Source: Parus major
Lineage: Eukaryota > Chordata > Aves > Passeriformes > Paridae
Direction: 5' to 3'
Length of the DNA: 64,000 nucleotides
Assembly: GCF_001522545.3 (NCBI RefSeq)
Contig: NC_031781.1
Span: 13,155,706 to 13,219,705 of the forward strand
The position numbers and the translations under genes are program-made. Below the pieces are notes generated by a model. It saw nothing but the letters and a program-made list of their open reading frames with translations. It was not told where the DNA came from and did no database searches. Shown here piece by piece: positions 27,036 through 40,800 of this stretch; the first letter of the stretch is position 1, and the number at the start of each line of letters is the position of its first letter.

Positions 27036-30000
27036 CCATAACAGGTTTACAAGACAATTGTCTTAAAAGTAAAGGATGAGATAATTCACCTTTTCCTCCA
27101 TTTCCTTGTTATGAGTAAACCTGGGGGCAGGGAGTTAAATTGAAGGATAGAATATGACCTGTAATTTGGGATTAGTGCAGATTATTTGTGCCACTTGGAA
27201 GTATTCATAAATTATGCTTTTATATTATTTGGATAACTCTTGCCACTCCTTCCAATTCATTCATACAAGGAAATATGATACATTGACATTTATACTTCAC
27301 ACAGTGTTATAAAACAAAGTTGATACTTTTTATAACATGAGGCTTGAGGTACATAGATTCTGTTTGCTTTTCTTAGATTTATGTGATCATGCTCCTTGCT
27401 TCTCTGCTTTTAGGATGTTTGTTAATATTCTAAAGGTTTTGTTACATTCTCTTACACTTTAAGACATTTCCTGGAGAGAATTGTTTATCAAACCACTATT
27501 TTGTGTTTGTAAGAGATGTAACTTCTCTCCTAAAAAAAAAAAGGAAAACCACAACCAAGTGTGTATCTTTTAAAATCTGCTATAAAAGCTTCTTCTGAGG
27601 CTTTTTATCTGTGATAACCAAACAAGATACTAGTAGACTTTTTAAAAACATTTTAGCAGTGCAAAGGGTACTGCTCAAAATTATTGAAATTGCAGGTCTG
27701 AGCACTCAGCTGCTCTAAAAAATCAGGTCCTGTGTGGGTCAAGTTGGTCATTCCCTCTGAATGAACACTTAAGAAAATGTTGGCTTTCAGCAAGTTGGTT
27801 CAGACTATGAATCCACTCTGGCAGAGATGGGAACAGAACTCAGGTTTTCTGACTGACTGATCAAATGGCTTGACTGTGCTATCACCAAGAAAGAGACTTT
27901 AAAGAATGACTCTGAAAGGTCATTTTCATTGAATTCTGAGTACATAAAATGTGTTGAAAGAAAGTGTAAAACTTCTTGAAAGGGTTTAGAAATGGTTATA
28001 TTTCTAATCTGTTGTGGTAGGATTTTCAACTCCAGTGTTCAGCGAAGCTAGACTGACAAATTTATTATAGTTATAAGGCTGAGAAACCTATTAGAAGAAA
28101 TATAATAGAAGGTACATTTTTGTGAGGCTTTAATAGGAGCAGAAACAATTCAACAAAAGACTAAATTCTGTAAGGTGGGAAAAGTCATTTATTAAATCTT
28201 TCTAAAAAGATTGACTGACCTTTCTTTAAAAAGTGGGGCTTTTTTGTAAAAAATGAAAAGCTCAAGCTTCATAACAACCCAGTAAAAGGGTTTATTAGAA
28301 ACTGGCTTTTTGTGCAAGTTCAGTTATTTCTGTTGTCAGTAAATGTTGGTGTTATTCAGTAAGAGAAGCACTTTTGCCTCTCTAATTTCTCTGTGGAACT
28401 AAAGAAGTCCATAATAAAAGCACTCAAAATCTGAACTGAAATTAAAAAATAGAACAAGGCAGCTCAGGTTTGTATGGCAAAATCCAGAAACAATGCACTG
28501 GGAACTCAGCTCCTAAGGAAACTGTGCCAGGACTGTGAAGGTGGTATTATTTCTTCTACCTCTGCTTACAGTAAAAGTCAAGCTATTAATATCAGGCATC
28601 TTGACAGTCGTATAAATGCATGTATTAAAATTCAAAGTACTTTTTGCTGCTGTAGATGTATCATCATTACAGAATAAGACAATTCTAATGTACGACCAGA
28701 TGGCAATAGCATTAGTTAGAGTGGCTAAAAGTTACAGGGTATTTGTACACCCAATGTAAATGACCTGAAACTGAAGATGGTGTCCATCATTATCCCAGAG
28801 CACAAAGCTGAATAGTCCAGTTTGTTCAAAGCAATGTGTGAATGAAGTTGGAAGAGTGTTTAAATAACCAGCCGTACCTGCACGTGATTGAATTCACATG
28901 AAATTAGCAGGCACTGACCTCCTCCTCAGTAAACTTGCTATGGTTTCAACCAGGAATCTCAAAGCAGGCCAAAGCTAACACTTTCTGTCTGTGCAGCAGG
29001 CAAAGTCAGTCTTGAGGAACTCCAATGAACCTCCACTAGGGTGTGAAAGACATAAGCTGTGAATGGTTTTGAAGCAGATGGTCAGACACAGGTACATAAT
29101 TTCAGGCAGCAATCTGAGGAAAGCAGTTTCTCAAAGCTCCCTACATAGCCTGTAAAGAATGATACCTCTGGTTCAGCAGAGCAGCTCCAAATGCTCAGCC
29201 ATGGGCCTACATCATGGTCAAGGAGAGCTGAGCTCTCTGTACTGATTAGGGAGAGAGCCAGGGAAAATCAGCCTTCCCTTGTAAAAACCATCTGACATGA
29301 CCCTCTCACTTAGGAGCCAAAAAGTGTATTTCTGTCCTTCTTGTTGACATGTACCTCTTTTGCTCTCAGGAGGAGCTTGCTCTCCATGCTGGGGAAGAAA
29401 TATCCAGTCTACATGGGTAAGTGAAGTGCTGTTTGTAAGATCAAAGCTAAGCTCCTCCATTCAAAGTACTCCAAACAAGAACAGAGAATGGTGGTTCTTC
29501 AAGAGGTTTTTTTATTGTGTTCCCTTTGTGCAGCTTAGGGAAAACAGACAACAGGAGTTGTTTGAAATAAAGTTTTAATTTACCATCCTAACACGCAGAG
29601 AAGCAATTAGATTCAAGTTAAGTACTGTAAATAGTTACTATAATTACTTGTAAAACATTCAGCTACCTGTACATCTGTTAAAGTCAGTCGAGAACAGAAC
29701 ATTTTTTGGGGTTTTTTTAAGAGAAGGCTAAATGTTATTAGTTAAGGGCCAAACTATCTTTGTGAACTCTTCAAAAAGAAGTAGCTATACTATAGACACT
29801 ACTGATGGAGAGCACCTGTTGGGGCACGTATTCCCTTGACAAGACTGAGTGGGTGTATCAGCAAACTGTCTGAAGAATTGTCTAGTCTTGTTTATATTTA
29901 GACAACCTTAGACCTTCCTCAAAAGAAAAAAAAAATAAGAAAAAAATTTGCAGAAGAGTACTGATTTTCTTAGATTGGTTCTATTTATCAGGTTTCTATC

Positions 30001-31110
30001 CCTACTAGAAGCATGAAGAAAATATTGTCTTGTTAACATCTTTTTATAAAGAACAGTATTTTTTTCTTTGACACTGGACAGTGTGGCCTGGCCTGATGCA
30101 CAGTTTTATACCACATTTTGACAAGCACACAAAGCAGCTGGAGTTGTACCACTTCTGTACCATCACACACTGCTCTTGGTTCTTCCTCTTCACACAGACC
30201 TTCCAAAGCTTTTTCTGAACTTGGCCCTGTTGTGTCTAGTTTGGACTATTTTTGCATCAGCTGATGGTTGCTGAGCCATCCTAGTCTGCTGTTTGAGTTC
30301 TGGTTTGCCTGAAACAGGTTTCTTGATGTCTGGGGGCAATTCCAACAGGCACACACAGATCAGTTTGTCTAAGCACAAAGTGATGTGTTGGAAATTTTTT
30401 TTCAACAACATGTGACTTCCACATATACACCAGTGTTTCCTACACCAAATACACACCTTCAGGTACCAAAAATCCCAAAACACAAATACATGCACTGTTG
30501 GGTTGTCCTACCATTTCTGAGCTTCATATCAGCTCTAATATCACTACTACAGAGAAAACAATTTGTAATGCAGGACAGGGAAGGACAGGGAAACTTTCAA
30601 CAGGTAAGGGAAGGAAGAAGTGGAAAGCAAAGGGAAAAAACCCAAAAACCTGAAATATGTGCATTTCTTTAAAAAAGTTTTGTAGTGGTTTCATATAAGA
30701 AAACTCCTTTCTTACAGTTTTCCCTTTGAAATACTGGTGTCTTGCAATCCCAATATATAAAAACATTTCCTTTTTTAAAAACTGACATATGGCAAAAATT
30801 GGTAGCAGTAAATAAATGCACATAAAGCTAAATCGTGCCATCCTAAATGTTAGTAAAAATGACAAAATAAAATACTATCTATATAAACTATGCACAGGTG
30901 TGTAGCATATTACAAGCAAAAAACATATCTTGCAATTATAAGCCCACAGTATTTTTTTCAGTTGTCTGTAATTACATTTTTTATATGTTTGTTTAGTAAT
31001 ATCAATCCAAGACATCATTTTGAGGATATAATTAACTTCATGTTAGAACAGGATGTGTTAGACTGTTTTTGTGTTGGAAGAGACAAAAATCTTCGTTAGC
31101 TGTATTTAAG

Positions 31111-31123
31111 TGCCACCTAGTGT
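31111..31123 (-). promoter_or_regulatory. CTCF-like site (minus orientation)
   Basis: On the - strand the 13 nt read ACACTAGGTGGCA, matching the CTCF core CCASYAGRKGGCR at 12 of 13 positions. It lies about 1.8 kb upstream of the C3orf14 CpG island. This is a motif match only. Confidence 0.4.
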
Positions 31124-31580
31124 CCCAATGCACCAATTTCACTCAGAAAACCCTCAAAATTTTCAGAGCAAAATCAAGTTGCAGGGTTTAAAAAGAGCGA
31201 GGGTCATAATTCTCCCATTTCTGTGCTAACATTAAGTCTTTAATCCATATGGGCAGTAAATACAGATCTCAGGGCAGATGCTTAGTTTTTCAAATTTTTA
31301 TAGCAGCGCTACAACAGTAAACTCGCATAAAGATAGAGTATCTAATGAAGACAGAATCTGGGTGGGGGAAAAAAAGCTTTTTATAAAAATTATTAAAGGT
31401 GGGTTCTGAAAGATCCATAACATAACTGGAAACTAAGGCAGGGGCACTTAGGACATGACACACATGGAACAGTGGGACACACTACAGTGAGGTGCCAGTG
31501 CGTTCAGATATGCAGGAGAAAGCATTTCCTCACGTACAGGACTTCCTCTTCCAGCCCTGTATGCTGACCATGACTCCATA

Positions 31581-31624
31581 GGGTCTGGAATGTCACCTGG
31601 ATGGGTCTGGAATGTCACCTGGAT
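31581..31624 (+). repeat. Perfect two-copy 22-bp tandem duplication
   Basis: The unit beginning gggtctggaatgtcacc at 31581-31602 is repeated without mismatch at 31603-31624, and a partial third unit (gggttggga) follows. No gene overlaps it. Confidence 0.92.
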
Positions 31625-31874
31625 GGGTTGGGATCAGCTGTCCTGGCTATGCCCCTCCCATCACCTTGTGCACTCCCACAAGATGGGGTAGAAGCAGAAA
31701 AGGCCTTGACTGTGTAAGCCCTGACCAGCAGAAATAAAAACATCCCTGATGTTTTTATCAGCTCTGTTTCCAGCACAAATTCAAAACCCAGCCCCAGATC
31801 AGATACTGTGAAGAAAATTAATTCCGCCCCAGCTCATAACAGCACCTGGGGATTTCCGGCTATAACCAGCACAA

Positions 31875-31877
<3 letters not shown>

Positions 31878-31906
<29 letters not shown>
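31878..31906. repeat. 29-nt poly-T homopolymer
   Basis: An uninterrupted run of T. It could be the reversed poly-A tail of an old retrocopy, but I cannot recognise a parent sequence or target-site duplication on either side. Its length is likely unreliable in the assembly. Confidence 0.8.
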
Positions 31907-33273
31907 CCAATAAGTTTAAAGCTTATATTCTTGAAAACTTCAGAACCAATCTAGGTTAAAAAACGAGTTTATAGTTCACTAGATGTGAACTTCACCCACG
32001 GTCACTTAAGGCAGCCATTTGAAAATTATGGCTTCCATCCTGTCTCTGTTTCCACAACACTGAACAACTGATAGTATCTGTAACTTAACTAAAATGCTCT
32101 TGGCATTCTGTCACAAATGGCATCTATAATGGTCTATGTAAACCAAAATTCAGTTTGTCTCTTTTCTTCCTGAAATTCATTAAATGCTACAAAGAAAGAT
32201 TGCAGCCATTACAGAGAGCTGGCATAGCTCAAAGTAAAATATGCAAAACACTTGGGCTTTCTGTTACATTTAGTGTGACCATAACAATTAGCTTTTCGCA
32301 CCATTAGAAATGAGGACTGACTCCTACGCCTCTGTGACATTTATTGGAAAGTGTTGTCTTTAAATCACAATGATAAAAAGAAATTAAAATAACTTTTTAA
32401 CAACTATTTATCCTGACTCCTACAATAAGCAAGGATAAGTTGACAAGTACATTAAAGCACTTCTGCTTAAAGTGAATTAATGTAAATTTGTTGCAGAAAT
32501 AGAAAATGGGGAAAAAATAGAAAATATAAAGATATTTAAAACACAAGAAAGCTTCTGATCAGCGGTAAGGAAAGTTTGTGACTAGTTGTCTAAAAGTAGG
32601 ATGAGAGAATGTTTAGATAGAAAACATTTAGACAGGACAAGCACTTTCAGAGCAGCTTTTAGAAATCTGCAGCTGCACATGTGCATAAATCTACTGGGCA
32701 CAAATGAAATGGATAAAAAAACCTTTTTCAGCTTTATCTAGCTTTGAATTTTTTGGTTTGTGTTCTCTGTGGAGGACAAAATATTTACAGAAAACAAGGT
32801 GGATTAATTGTGCTTTTTTATGTGGAGTATATTTTGATGTAAGTTTGTTATAAAGGACTGGACTCGACTCAGCAACTCCAGCTTTGAGGCCGGGAAGGAA
32901 CTCGGCTCTGACACACGGGCAGGATCACACCAGAAGGTTTGGAAACCATGTGGAGAGCCGGGCTGGCGCTGCCGGGAGCTCTCCCGGGGTCGGACATGGA
33001 AGGCTGTGCCTTGCACAGAGGGAGGAACCATTGTTTTAACCGCAAATGCCAGCAGCAGGAGTTCCTGGGACTCCGGGCCGCGAGCCCCGTGAGGAAGAGC
33101 GCGAGCAGACACCACCCGCTCCCCGCGGCCGCCCCTCAGCGCTTCCGCGCTCCCGCCCCGGGCCGTGATTGGTCCCGCGCCCCTTCGCTCCTCCAATCCC
33201 AGGGGCGGATTCCGTTCCCGCCCCCGCCTGGTCCTGCCCACCGCAGCGACGGCTCGGCCCCACCTTTCCGGCC

Positions 33274-33287
33274 GTCTCCATGGCAGC
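33274..33287 (+). promoter_or_regulatory. C3orf14: X-box-like RFX site in C3orf14 promoter
   Basis: GTCTCCATGGCAGC is an imperfect palindrome matching the RFX X-box pattern GTNRCC-N2-RGYAAC at 10 of 12 specified positions. It lies close to the inferred transcription start. RFX factors control ciliary and centrosomal genes, which suits C3orf14/CEP15. This rests on a motif match only. Confidence 0.4.
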
Positions 33288-33289
33288 GG

Positions 33290-33366
33290 GGGCGGGGGGT
33301 GTTTTAAGGCGTCCCGGAGACCATTGCGGGTGGTTGTTTTCCTTTTCGAAGCCGGCGAGGCTAAAG
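33290..33366 (+). other. C3orf14: C3orf14 noncoding exon 1 (5' UTR), start approximate
   Basis: The donor gtaaac at 33367 follows gcgaggctaaag within the CpG island. The next acceptor in order is ttttgtag before 34747, which opens the exon carrying the start codon. The transcription start is inferred from position only. Confidence 0.5.
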
Positions 33367-34775
33367 GTAAACTAGCTAGTGTATTTGGTATCTTATTTTT
33401 GTTTTCTGACTTATTCTCCCCTAATCATACAGGATGGTACCTTTCAACGAGATCGTAAATCCATTCCCACCCCATTTCCCAATGGTAGGGTGCAGGCGGT
33501 GCGCGGCCCCGCCGCGGCCGTGCTGCTCCCGCCCTGTTAGGGCCGCGGCCTGAGGCGGAGCGGCCGCGGGTCCTGCGGTGCACGTGCCGTCCTCAACCCG
33601 AGGGGCTTCCCCGGGGGCTCTGGAGATCCGGGAACTGCCCGCGGAGGTTCATCCCGGGCTGCCTCAGGCCTTGGCATCCGCCCAGGGCAGCGGTCGCCCC
33701 ACGGTGCAGCGAGCGGAGGATGCTCAGGCTGGTGCCGGTTTGTCACTCACGGTGGTGCTGGTTTATTGCTCCTGTTATAAGCTATAGGCGCCCTTAAAGA
33801 CAGGAGGCACATGCGGCGGGATGCTCTGCCTTCTGTCGCCGGTAAAGGGGTGTCGCAAAGAGCACGAAGTGCCCCGGCTGAAGGAAGGAGTGCTGAAGGG
33901 GTGTGCTCCGTGTTAAACAAGGTGAAGCATTAGCAACAGGCCAGGTGGACAGAAGTGTTTTCAGAGTGCGGTAAAACATACATCCCTAGAAGATGCACCC
34001 CACCGTCAGCAGAGGCCACGTGTAAATCGCTGGTTTCAGAGTTAAGTGTGACACATGATAGTGAGGAGACCTTAGCTAACGTTATCTTGATGAGCTCTTT
34101 TAGTTCTCCCACCCTTTGACATTGTGTAATTGTGACAAGTTATTTAATTTCACTTAAGGTGGTGATAACGCAGTCACCTCTGAGGTGAAAAAAAAAATAA
34201 CCAAACATTTTCAGTCTTCTGAAAAGTGCTGTAGGATCTTTATTTGTATCAGTGGGCAGCTGATCTCCTTAATAGCTCAGAAAAAAAACAGTAAGTTCTA
34301 AACAATTTGAACACAGTTTCCTATGAACAGGTCCCTGTATCTGTGAGAAGTAGTTTACAAATATAACTGTGTTCAGTGTAATGTGATAAAAGCCAGAAAT
34401 CAGTAATGTAAACAGTAATAGACAATTTATGTAAGCACAGTGTGTGTGTGTGGTTGTAAGCATCTGAAACTCGAGAAAACTCAGTGCTGAATCTGAAACT
34501 GAAAAAAAAATGGTTTTCATAAATTATTAGAATATAGTAGCATTTTCCTAAAACATATTGTGAACATTAGTAGTGTGAATGTATTCAAAGCACATTGTAG
34601 CAATGTCTTGTGGCAGGTTTTGTGTAGATGGCTGACATATAGATATAATGTGTGCAGCTTTTTAACCAGAATTGTTTAATACTGGAAAGTGTATGTTAAT
34701 GTTCATCTTTAGAAGATTTTAATTTCACTTGGTTTTCCTTTTGTAGAGTACAAAACCGGGAGCAAACAACTGAAG

Positions 34776-34828
34776 ATGTCATCCTGTTTGGCTCAGGAGG
34801 TTCACCTTGCTAGAAGACATGAGGAGAT
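34776..34828 (+). CDS. C3orf14: C3orf14 first coding exon
   Basis: The exon opens at 34747 after the acceptor ttttgtag and carries 29 nt of 5' UTR with no upstream ATG. Seventeen codons (MSSCLAQEVHLARRHEE) and two bases of the Ile codon follow before the donor gtgagt at 34829. Confidence 0.92.
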
Positions 34829-37800
34829 GTGAGTAGTTGTGCTCTGCCTCACAGCAGGTTGTGTTGTGTCTTGTAATATTCTCCCTCCCTGCCCATGACC
34901 CTTGGTGCCAGTGAATCTGAGCTCTGCAGAGCACAGTGGTGCTTCAGCAAGGGGCTGGAGTTCCAGGAGGTGGCACTCTTCCTTCAGGAACCATGGGAAT
35001 TAGCATCCTTTGCCTGCCGTTGAGGGTATTTAGGTTGATGAGGTTTTTGACTTCCAATGGTGGTACTGGTTTAAGGTTTCTATTGTTAACCTGTCACCGT
35101 TCAATTCCTATGTGGGGAAGGTAATTGGATTCTCTCACTCAATGCCTCAATTAAAGACTTGCTTCTCTGTTGCCCTGTAAACTCAAATTGTGAGGCAAAT
35201 ACAGTAGTGATTCAGGAAAAATTGCTTCTCTTGTAACAACTAGTAGGTGCCAAGAGCAAATGTAGTACTGATCAAGTCACCCCAACCCACCGTGTCTTTC
35301 CTTCTTCTGGGAGATTCAGTGTTTCTAAGCACCTAGCATTTGAGGACTGCTAGTTGCAACATTATAGCTTCATACAAGCACAGCAGGTGATGCCTGCCTG
35401 TACCTTTTCTCTCCCCCAGCACACCCACCCTGCAGGCGGCTTAATTAGCCCCATAGTTTTGAGAAAACTGGGTAAGGTAAAAAGGTTATTTTCTAGCTCC
35501 TGAGCAAAATGTTCTACCCACTTAGCAAAATGTTTTCCTTTGTAGACTGTCTCAGAGATCAGAGCTGCTACAGCAGATGGAGACTTATCTAAGAGACAAA
35601 AAGACTAAAAAGACATGGCAAACTCAAGCAGCTGATGCAGCTCGTAAAAGGAATGCAGCACTTTTAAATGTAAGTTTCTGCAACTACCAGGAACCGCATC
35701 AAAATGTCACCGTTATGTAGCTTAGATAATTAAAAAAAAAAAAAAAAAGTGTTTGCTCTATAGTTGTCATTTGAATTCTCTTCTATATGGTTCCCTCTTC
35801 TGGAACTTGACCAAAAAGTATTAAATGACAAGTCTTTATTATCCGATGGCATCACTACCTATTTCCCGTGCCCTTCTTATGAAAGCCTCGTGGTGGCAGC
35901 TGCTACTATGTATTTTTATTTTTTTTTAAGCACAGTGGAGATGTAACACATGCTAGTACACGTCTGCCTGAGAGAACTTAGGGGTCTGTCAGGACTCACA
36001 GCCCCTCTACGCTTTGATTCAAGACATGGGGGTATGTTTGCAAATGGGCTGACCAGGCTGCAGTGCTTTGGGCCAAGGGTAGGAACTGTTCTTCTACTGT
36101 GGATGTGTTAAATTGTTGAAGAGGTTCTCAGTTTAATTTTTTTTTCTCTAAAGAGATGTAGGGTGACTTCAAGCATTTTACTTTCAAGTCTGTAAAAGCA
36201 GTGTTTGGTGCTTCCAGCTCTTCGTAGGGGTGACACCATTAATAATGTAGAACAGTTCATAGCTCTTCTACATAACTCTTGTCATATTTAGGTAAGATTT
36301 GTTTCCTAGGCAATTTAAAAAATCTAAGTTTGATGGCAGGGACCAGAATACTGAAAGGCTCCTCTGAAACCCCTAGCTCAGGCACCTGAGTTTAAAGAGA
36401 TGCACTTGACCACTGACATGATGCATGTGAAAAATGTGTCGGTTTTTCAGGAGACAGCAGAAAACTGAACATCCTGTGCCTTTTCTTTAAGCTTCTACTT
36501 ACCAAGGATCCATAATACATGTATTGTATTTATTGAAAAAGTAAGTTTTACTCTTAGAAAATCACAAGATTAATTTGGTTTTTTTTAATGCAGAGCCTGG
36601 TTCAGATTTAAAACGTTCACATTTTGGGTGGGTATAATTCTATTGCTTTAGAGCTTACATTTAAATGGGAGGTTTATTTAGAGAGGGGCAGAGAAGGAGA
36701 ACAGTTAGCCAGGAATGCCTTCTTAACTATTCTGTGACAAAGAAGATATTTCAACTTGAGCTGATGAACTGGTGCATTCTGGACAGGGGCAATCAAGCCC
36801 CTCTTTATTGGGTATAGTAAGTGTAGGTGCTTCAGTGAGTGGCTGAGGACAAATGGATGGTTTGGTTATTTATTCCATAGCTCCTATTCTGTTGGTATAT
36901 TAATTTCAGCCATTATGACTACCATTTTCCATGGGCATTTTAGGTTAGATTTTTACTTTGTAAATAAAGGGGTTTATAAATTATTTGTGTTTATGAATGC
37001 ATTCTCAGTTTACAATGCAGGCAAACACAATAAATGCAGAATATATTTCTCCTTCCTGAAAGATTTATTGTATTGCAAATGGTAACAATAGCTCAGACAT
37101 ATACAGAGTGTAAATATTTCTGCAGTTAAACAGATATTTGCTATCTTCTGTCACATCCTCAAAATTGTTCCTTTCAAGTGTCAAAAATGTTGGTGTTTGT
37201 ACAGAAAAAAAGCAAAAACATATGTATCAAAACAAATTCTGTTGCAGGATAAAATAGCATAAATCAATTTAAATCTATTAATTTTATCCTGGTTTTAACA
37301 AGCATGCACTCCTGCAGATGCTTTTTGATAACAGAAGAAAACAGGAAAAAAAAATCTATGCAGCATAATATATGAGAAGCTTGAAAACAAGACTGATTAA
37401 TGTGCCAGCTTCAGAATATTGTTCCTGATACCAGGCACTGTACATTTCACAGTTACCATGTGGAGAGTTGTTGATTTGGCCTACTCAAAAATACATGGAC
37501 ATGACGAAGTGTTATTTTTTTATTTGCATTTCTGGTTTTCTGCATGTAAGCAAAAATCAGTTGTTTTCAGTAATAGATCATAGCAAAAGCCATTTTTCTT
37601 TCTCTCTGCTAGTTGGAATTTATGCACAGGAAAGATTTCAAAATTAATTTAAATTCTAATCAGTAGGAAGCAAGGAACTAACCTTTTTTTTTTAATTGAA
37701 ATTTTGACATTATAAGCATTTGTTCAGCATTTTAGCATAATTATCAGAGTATTTTCAATGACTTTAGAGGGAGACTGCAGATTAGGGAAATCTGTATCAT

Positions 37801-40800
37801 TTGGTGCTTATATAATGTTGTCGTAATAAAAGCAGAAATTAGACTAGTATTTGTAATCTAATTTATGACATTTGTTTCTCAGTGATATTTCTTGTGTTTA
37901 GAAATATGTATTACTGTGCAACAGCTTGTAACATGAAATAGAAAAGAAAGAGTATGCTATATAGTAATTAGTACTGGAAAGGTAATTTAGAACAAATTTG
38001 CTTTCCTTCCCGGGCATGCAATTCCAGAATTATTTAAGTGTGATTGTGCCAGACTGATATCAATATAAGTGACAGCTGAATTTGGTCCCCTAAAAGCAAT
38101 GTATGTGTCATGCATTCCATTTTACCTCTGGGGAAGGGTCTTGAATTGTTTTTGTTCCAGTCCTTGTGGTTTTAGGGGAAGCACTGTAAGATGCTCTCTT
38201 TTTTTCGGTACTGTGACATATTAGATTAGCTGGGTTTTTTCCAAAGAAGTTTATACTGCTGATGTATTTATTTTTATATTGATGACAGGGATTTATTTTT
38301 CCTACAAAGCTTACCAGTTGTGTAGACACACAAGAAGTGCCATCTAATCTTTCAGTAGTTCTAGTTATTTTCTAAAGCATACTACACCTTCCAGCAAAAA
38401 TTTCTTTCACTGTCTGTCATTAAATCAGTATTCTGAATGACAATAGACTGCACAACACAAACTGGAGTGAGCAATGAAAAGACATGTCCAATATCTAGGC
38501 TATGCCAAAGTGACCTTCTCTACTAAACATATATGCACAACTGCTGTCTCCTTTCTTGCCTGAAAGACATTCATTTCCTATCACCATAAACATTCCAGTT
38601 ACTTTGCTGAGTCTGTAAAGAAATAATGATTGATATTCTTCTCCTTCCTCTTAAAATTCCTACAGCAATTAGGAAGAAGGATTCAGAAAGTAGGAAAATC
38701 CAGTGGAAGAATATGAGGTGAACATTATTGAATGATCCTTTATTCAGCATGGTTTGTTATGGTGATAACTTCTCCAGACTTGGTCTGAGCCATTCTGATA
38801 CGAGCTTCATTTGCTGCTGTTTGTGTGTACCTGTCCTAAGGATGTGCAACAGAAAAATTCCTTGCTTAAGTCACTTAAGTCTGTGTTGGCCTCTGGCATT
38901 TTGACATCCTGATTTCAAATGGCCTATGTCGTTTTTCTTGTTCCCTCTATAAGTTTATCTCATTAGTCTTTTCTTACCTGAGAAGGGGCAGCCATTTGCT
39001 GCTTCTGAGAATTTGGATAAATCTGAGAATTAGTTTACTCTTTCTTTACTCTCTCTTATCCTTTAGCTTCCTACAGTGGTATGGATTTTGCTGTAGAAAA
39101 GGGAGAAACAATTTTGTTTGGATTAGGTTTGTAATTATGTACAAGAGAATATTGTAAAAGGAATTAATGAAATAAAATGGACACTAAACTGAACAATCTG
39201 ACTGTATACATGTCACTAAGTTGAACTTAAGCAAGGCCAGTTTTTTGCTTTTATTAATTATACTCTACTGAACTAAACTTGAGATAAACACTGTTTACTT
39301 ATTGATGTATTCAGACTGGCTATTATTCAATACGAGTAATCATGTTTGGTCTCTCTTGTGGATATGCTCCTCCAGAATCTCACTCTTCTTTTCAGCAGCA
39401 GTGGTGGTGAATATTTGGGAAGTCCCTTTGGGGAATTTCCTCTCTCATTTAGTTTTTCTGTTGTACTCTTCACACCCGCTCTCTGCTCCCAACTCTGCCA
39501 TCTGCTATACTTTCTTTCCCCCTCCACTCTGTTCAGCTTTGGCTTCTTCACACCCCACTCCCACGTCCCTTTCTGTCTCTCTTCATCTGCCCACCACTCA
39601 ATCTCTTCAATGTTTGGGTATGGAACTAAGCCCACAAGAACAGGTCAGAACTTTAAAGGGGGAGGGTGGTTAGTTTGGGGGCATGCTTTGATTTGTTTGT
39701 TGCTGTTGATTTTTTTGGTTGTTTCTTTTTTAAAAGATTTATTTTGGCCTCTGTGAATCCAGCACACATCCACTGGACAGCCAGAAACCCAAATACTGAT
39801 TTTTTTTTTTTGTAAGAAAACTATGTGAGGTGCATTGTCATCCAAGCTTGTCTGGTGAACAGCTTGCTGCAGCTCTACATTTATGTGCACATGTTATGCA
39901 TGCATATTAGCAAGTCATCTTTGTCTTGAGAAGTAAAGATCTTGCACATAATTTCCCTAGTTGCTTTACAGTTACAGTAGCTAGAATACATACTTCAGTC
40001 TTACACAGCACAGAAAAAGATGTTCCATTCCCCTCTATTTCCTTGAGGTTTATACAACTGAATTTAACTAGTTTACCCTGGTGTCCAGAGAGAATAGCAG
40101 TGTTTACAGCAGAAGTCTTACTTGGTTGTGAAGCATACTCTGGTATGAAAAAGGTGCAGAAAACGTATTTAGCAGCTGGAGGGTGTTAGTCTAAGTAGTA
40201 CAAGTTGTATTTCAGAATGACTAAACAAATATTTGAACTTCAGTGTGAATTTTTGAATGCTGTTTAGCTGTAATGGGTTTATTTAGTTAATTTAAATGTC
40301 TTTATATGTGTATTTTTCTTTTAGAATTCCCAGTGTTTGTTTTTAAAATGTACTTTGCTTGTGTTTTAGGATATAGAAGCAGCAGAAAAAAGGCTGCAAG
40401 AAGGAATGTATTTACTTCCACGTCCCGATACTGTTAAGTTAGAAGTAAGTCCTGCAACTCCTTTTTCATTTGTTTTCATTTGCTGTTTACCAAATATTTT
40501 GCTTTTTTTTTTTTTTCCCTGAAGCATGTTCTTAAAGTGAAAATAATTGATTTTAAAATCCAGTGACTGGTATAGCCAAAGGCCTGTGTACTGTGTAGCA
40601 AGCTGAACCTAAATTCTGGGACAAGGTCCTTAGATTCTGGAGCATTCTGGTGGAAATGTTTAGCAGCTTTCAGATCTGTACAAACTTCTATTTAAAAATT
40701 AGGTCAAATATAAAAAATGAATATTATGAATATCAGAAGATTACTGTATTTACTACATCAGAGCTATTTAGTTTGTATTATATGGTCATCCCATTCTCAG

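Larger units (their letters stand above)
15231..32850. other. Intergenic region between PTPRG and C3orf14
   Basis: About 17.6 kb of AT-rich DNA. I read both strands and found no spliced exon set, tRNA or domain-bearing reading frame. All open frames are short and have no recognisable motif. It holds one CR1-like fragment, a few short duplications, a hairpin, a 29-nt poly-T run and a CTCF-like site, all listed separately. Confidence 0.6.
32880..33760 (+). promoter_or_regulatory. C3orf14: CpG-island promoter of C3orf14
   Basis: An abrupt GC- and CpG-rich block lies inside AT-rich DNA, ending shortly after the inferred noncoding first exon. It contains an inverted CCAAT box (ATTGG, 33168-33172), a direct CCAAT box (33193-33197), GC boxes (aggggcgga near 33201) and an X-box-like element at 33274-33287. 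There is no obvious TATA box, which fits a broadly used CpG-island promoter. Confidence 0.8.

Noticed and set aside
29033..29045. Third CTCF-like motif (ccactagggtgtg)
   Set aside because: It fails at two of the invariant G/C positions of the core, so it was not listed with the two better matches.
31861..31910. Poly-T run as the reversed tail of a processed pseudogene
   Set aside because: I found no coding remnant beside it on the appropriate side and no target-site duplication, so it is listed only as a homopolymer.
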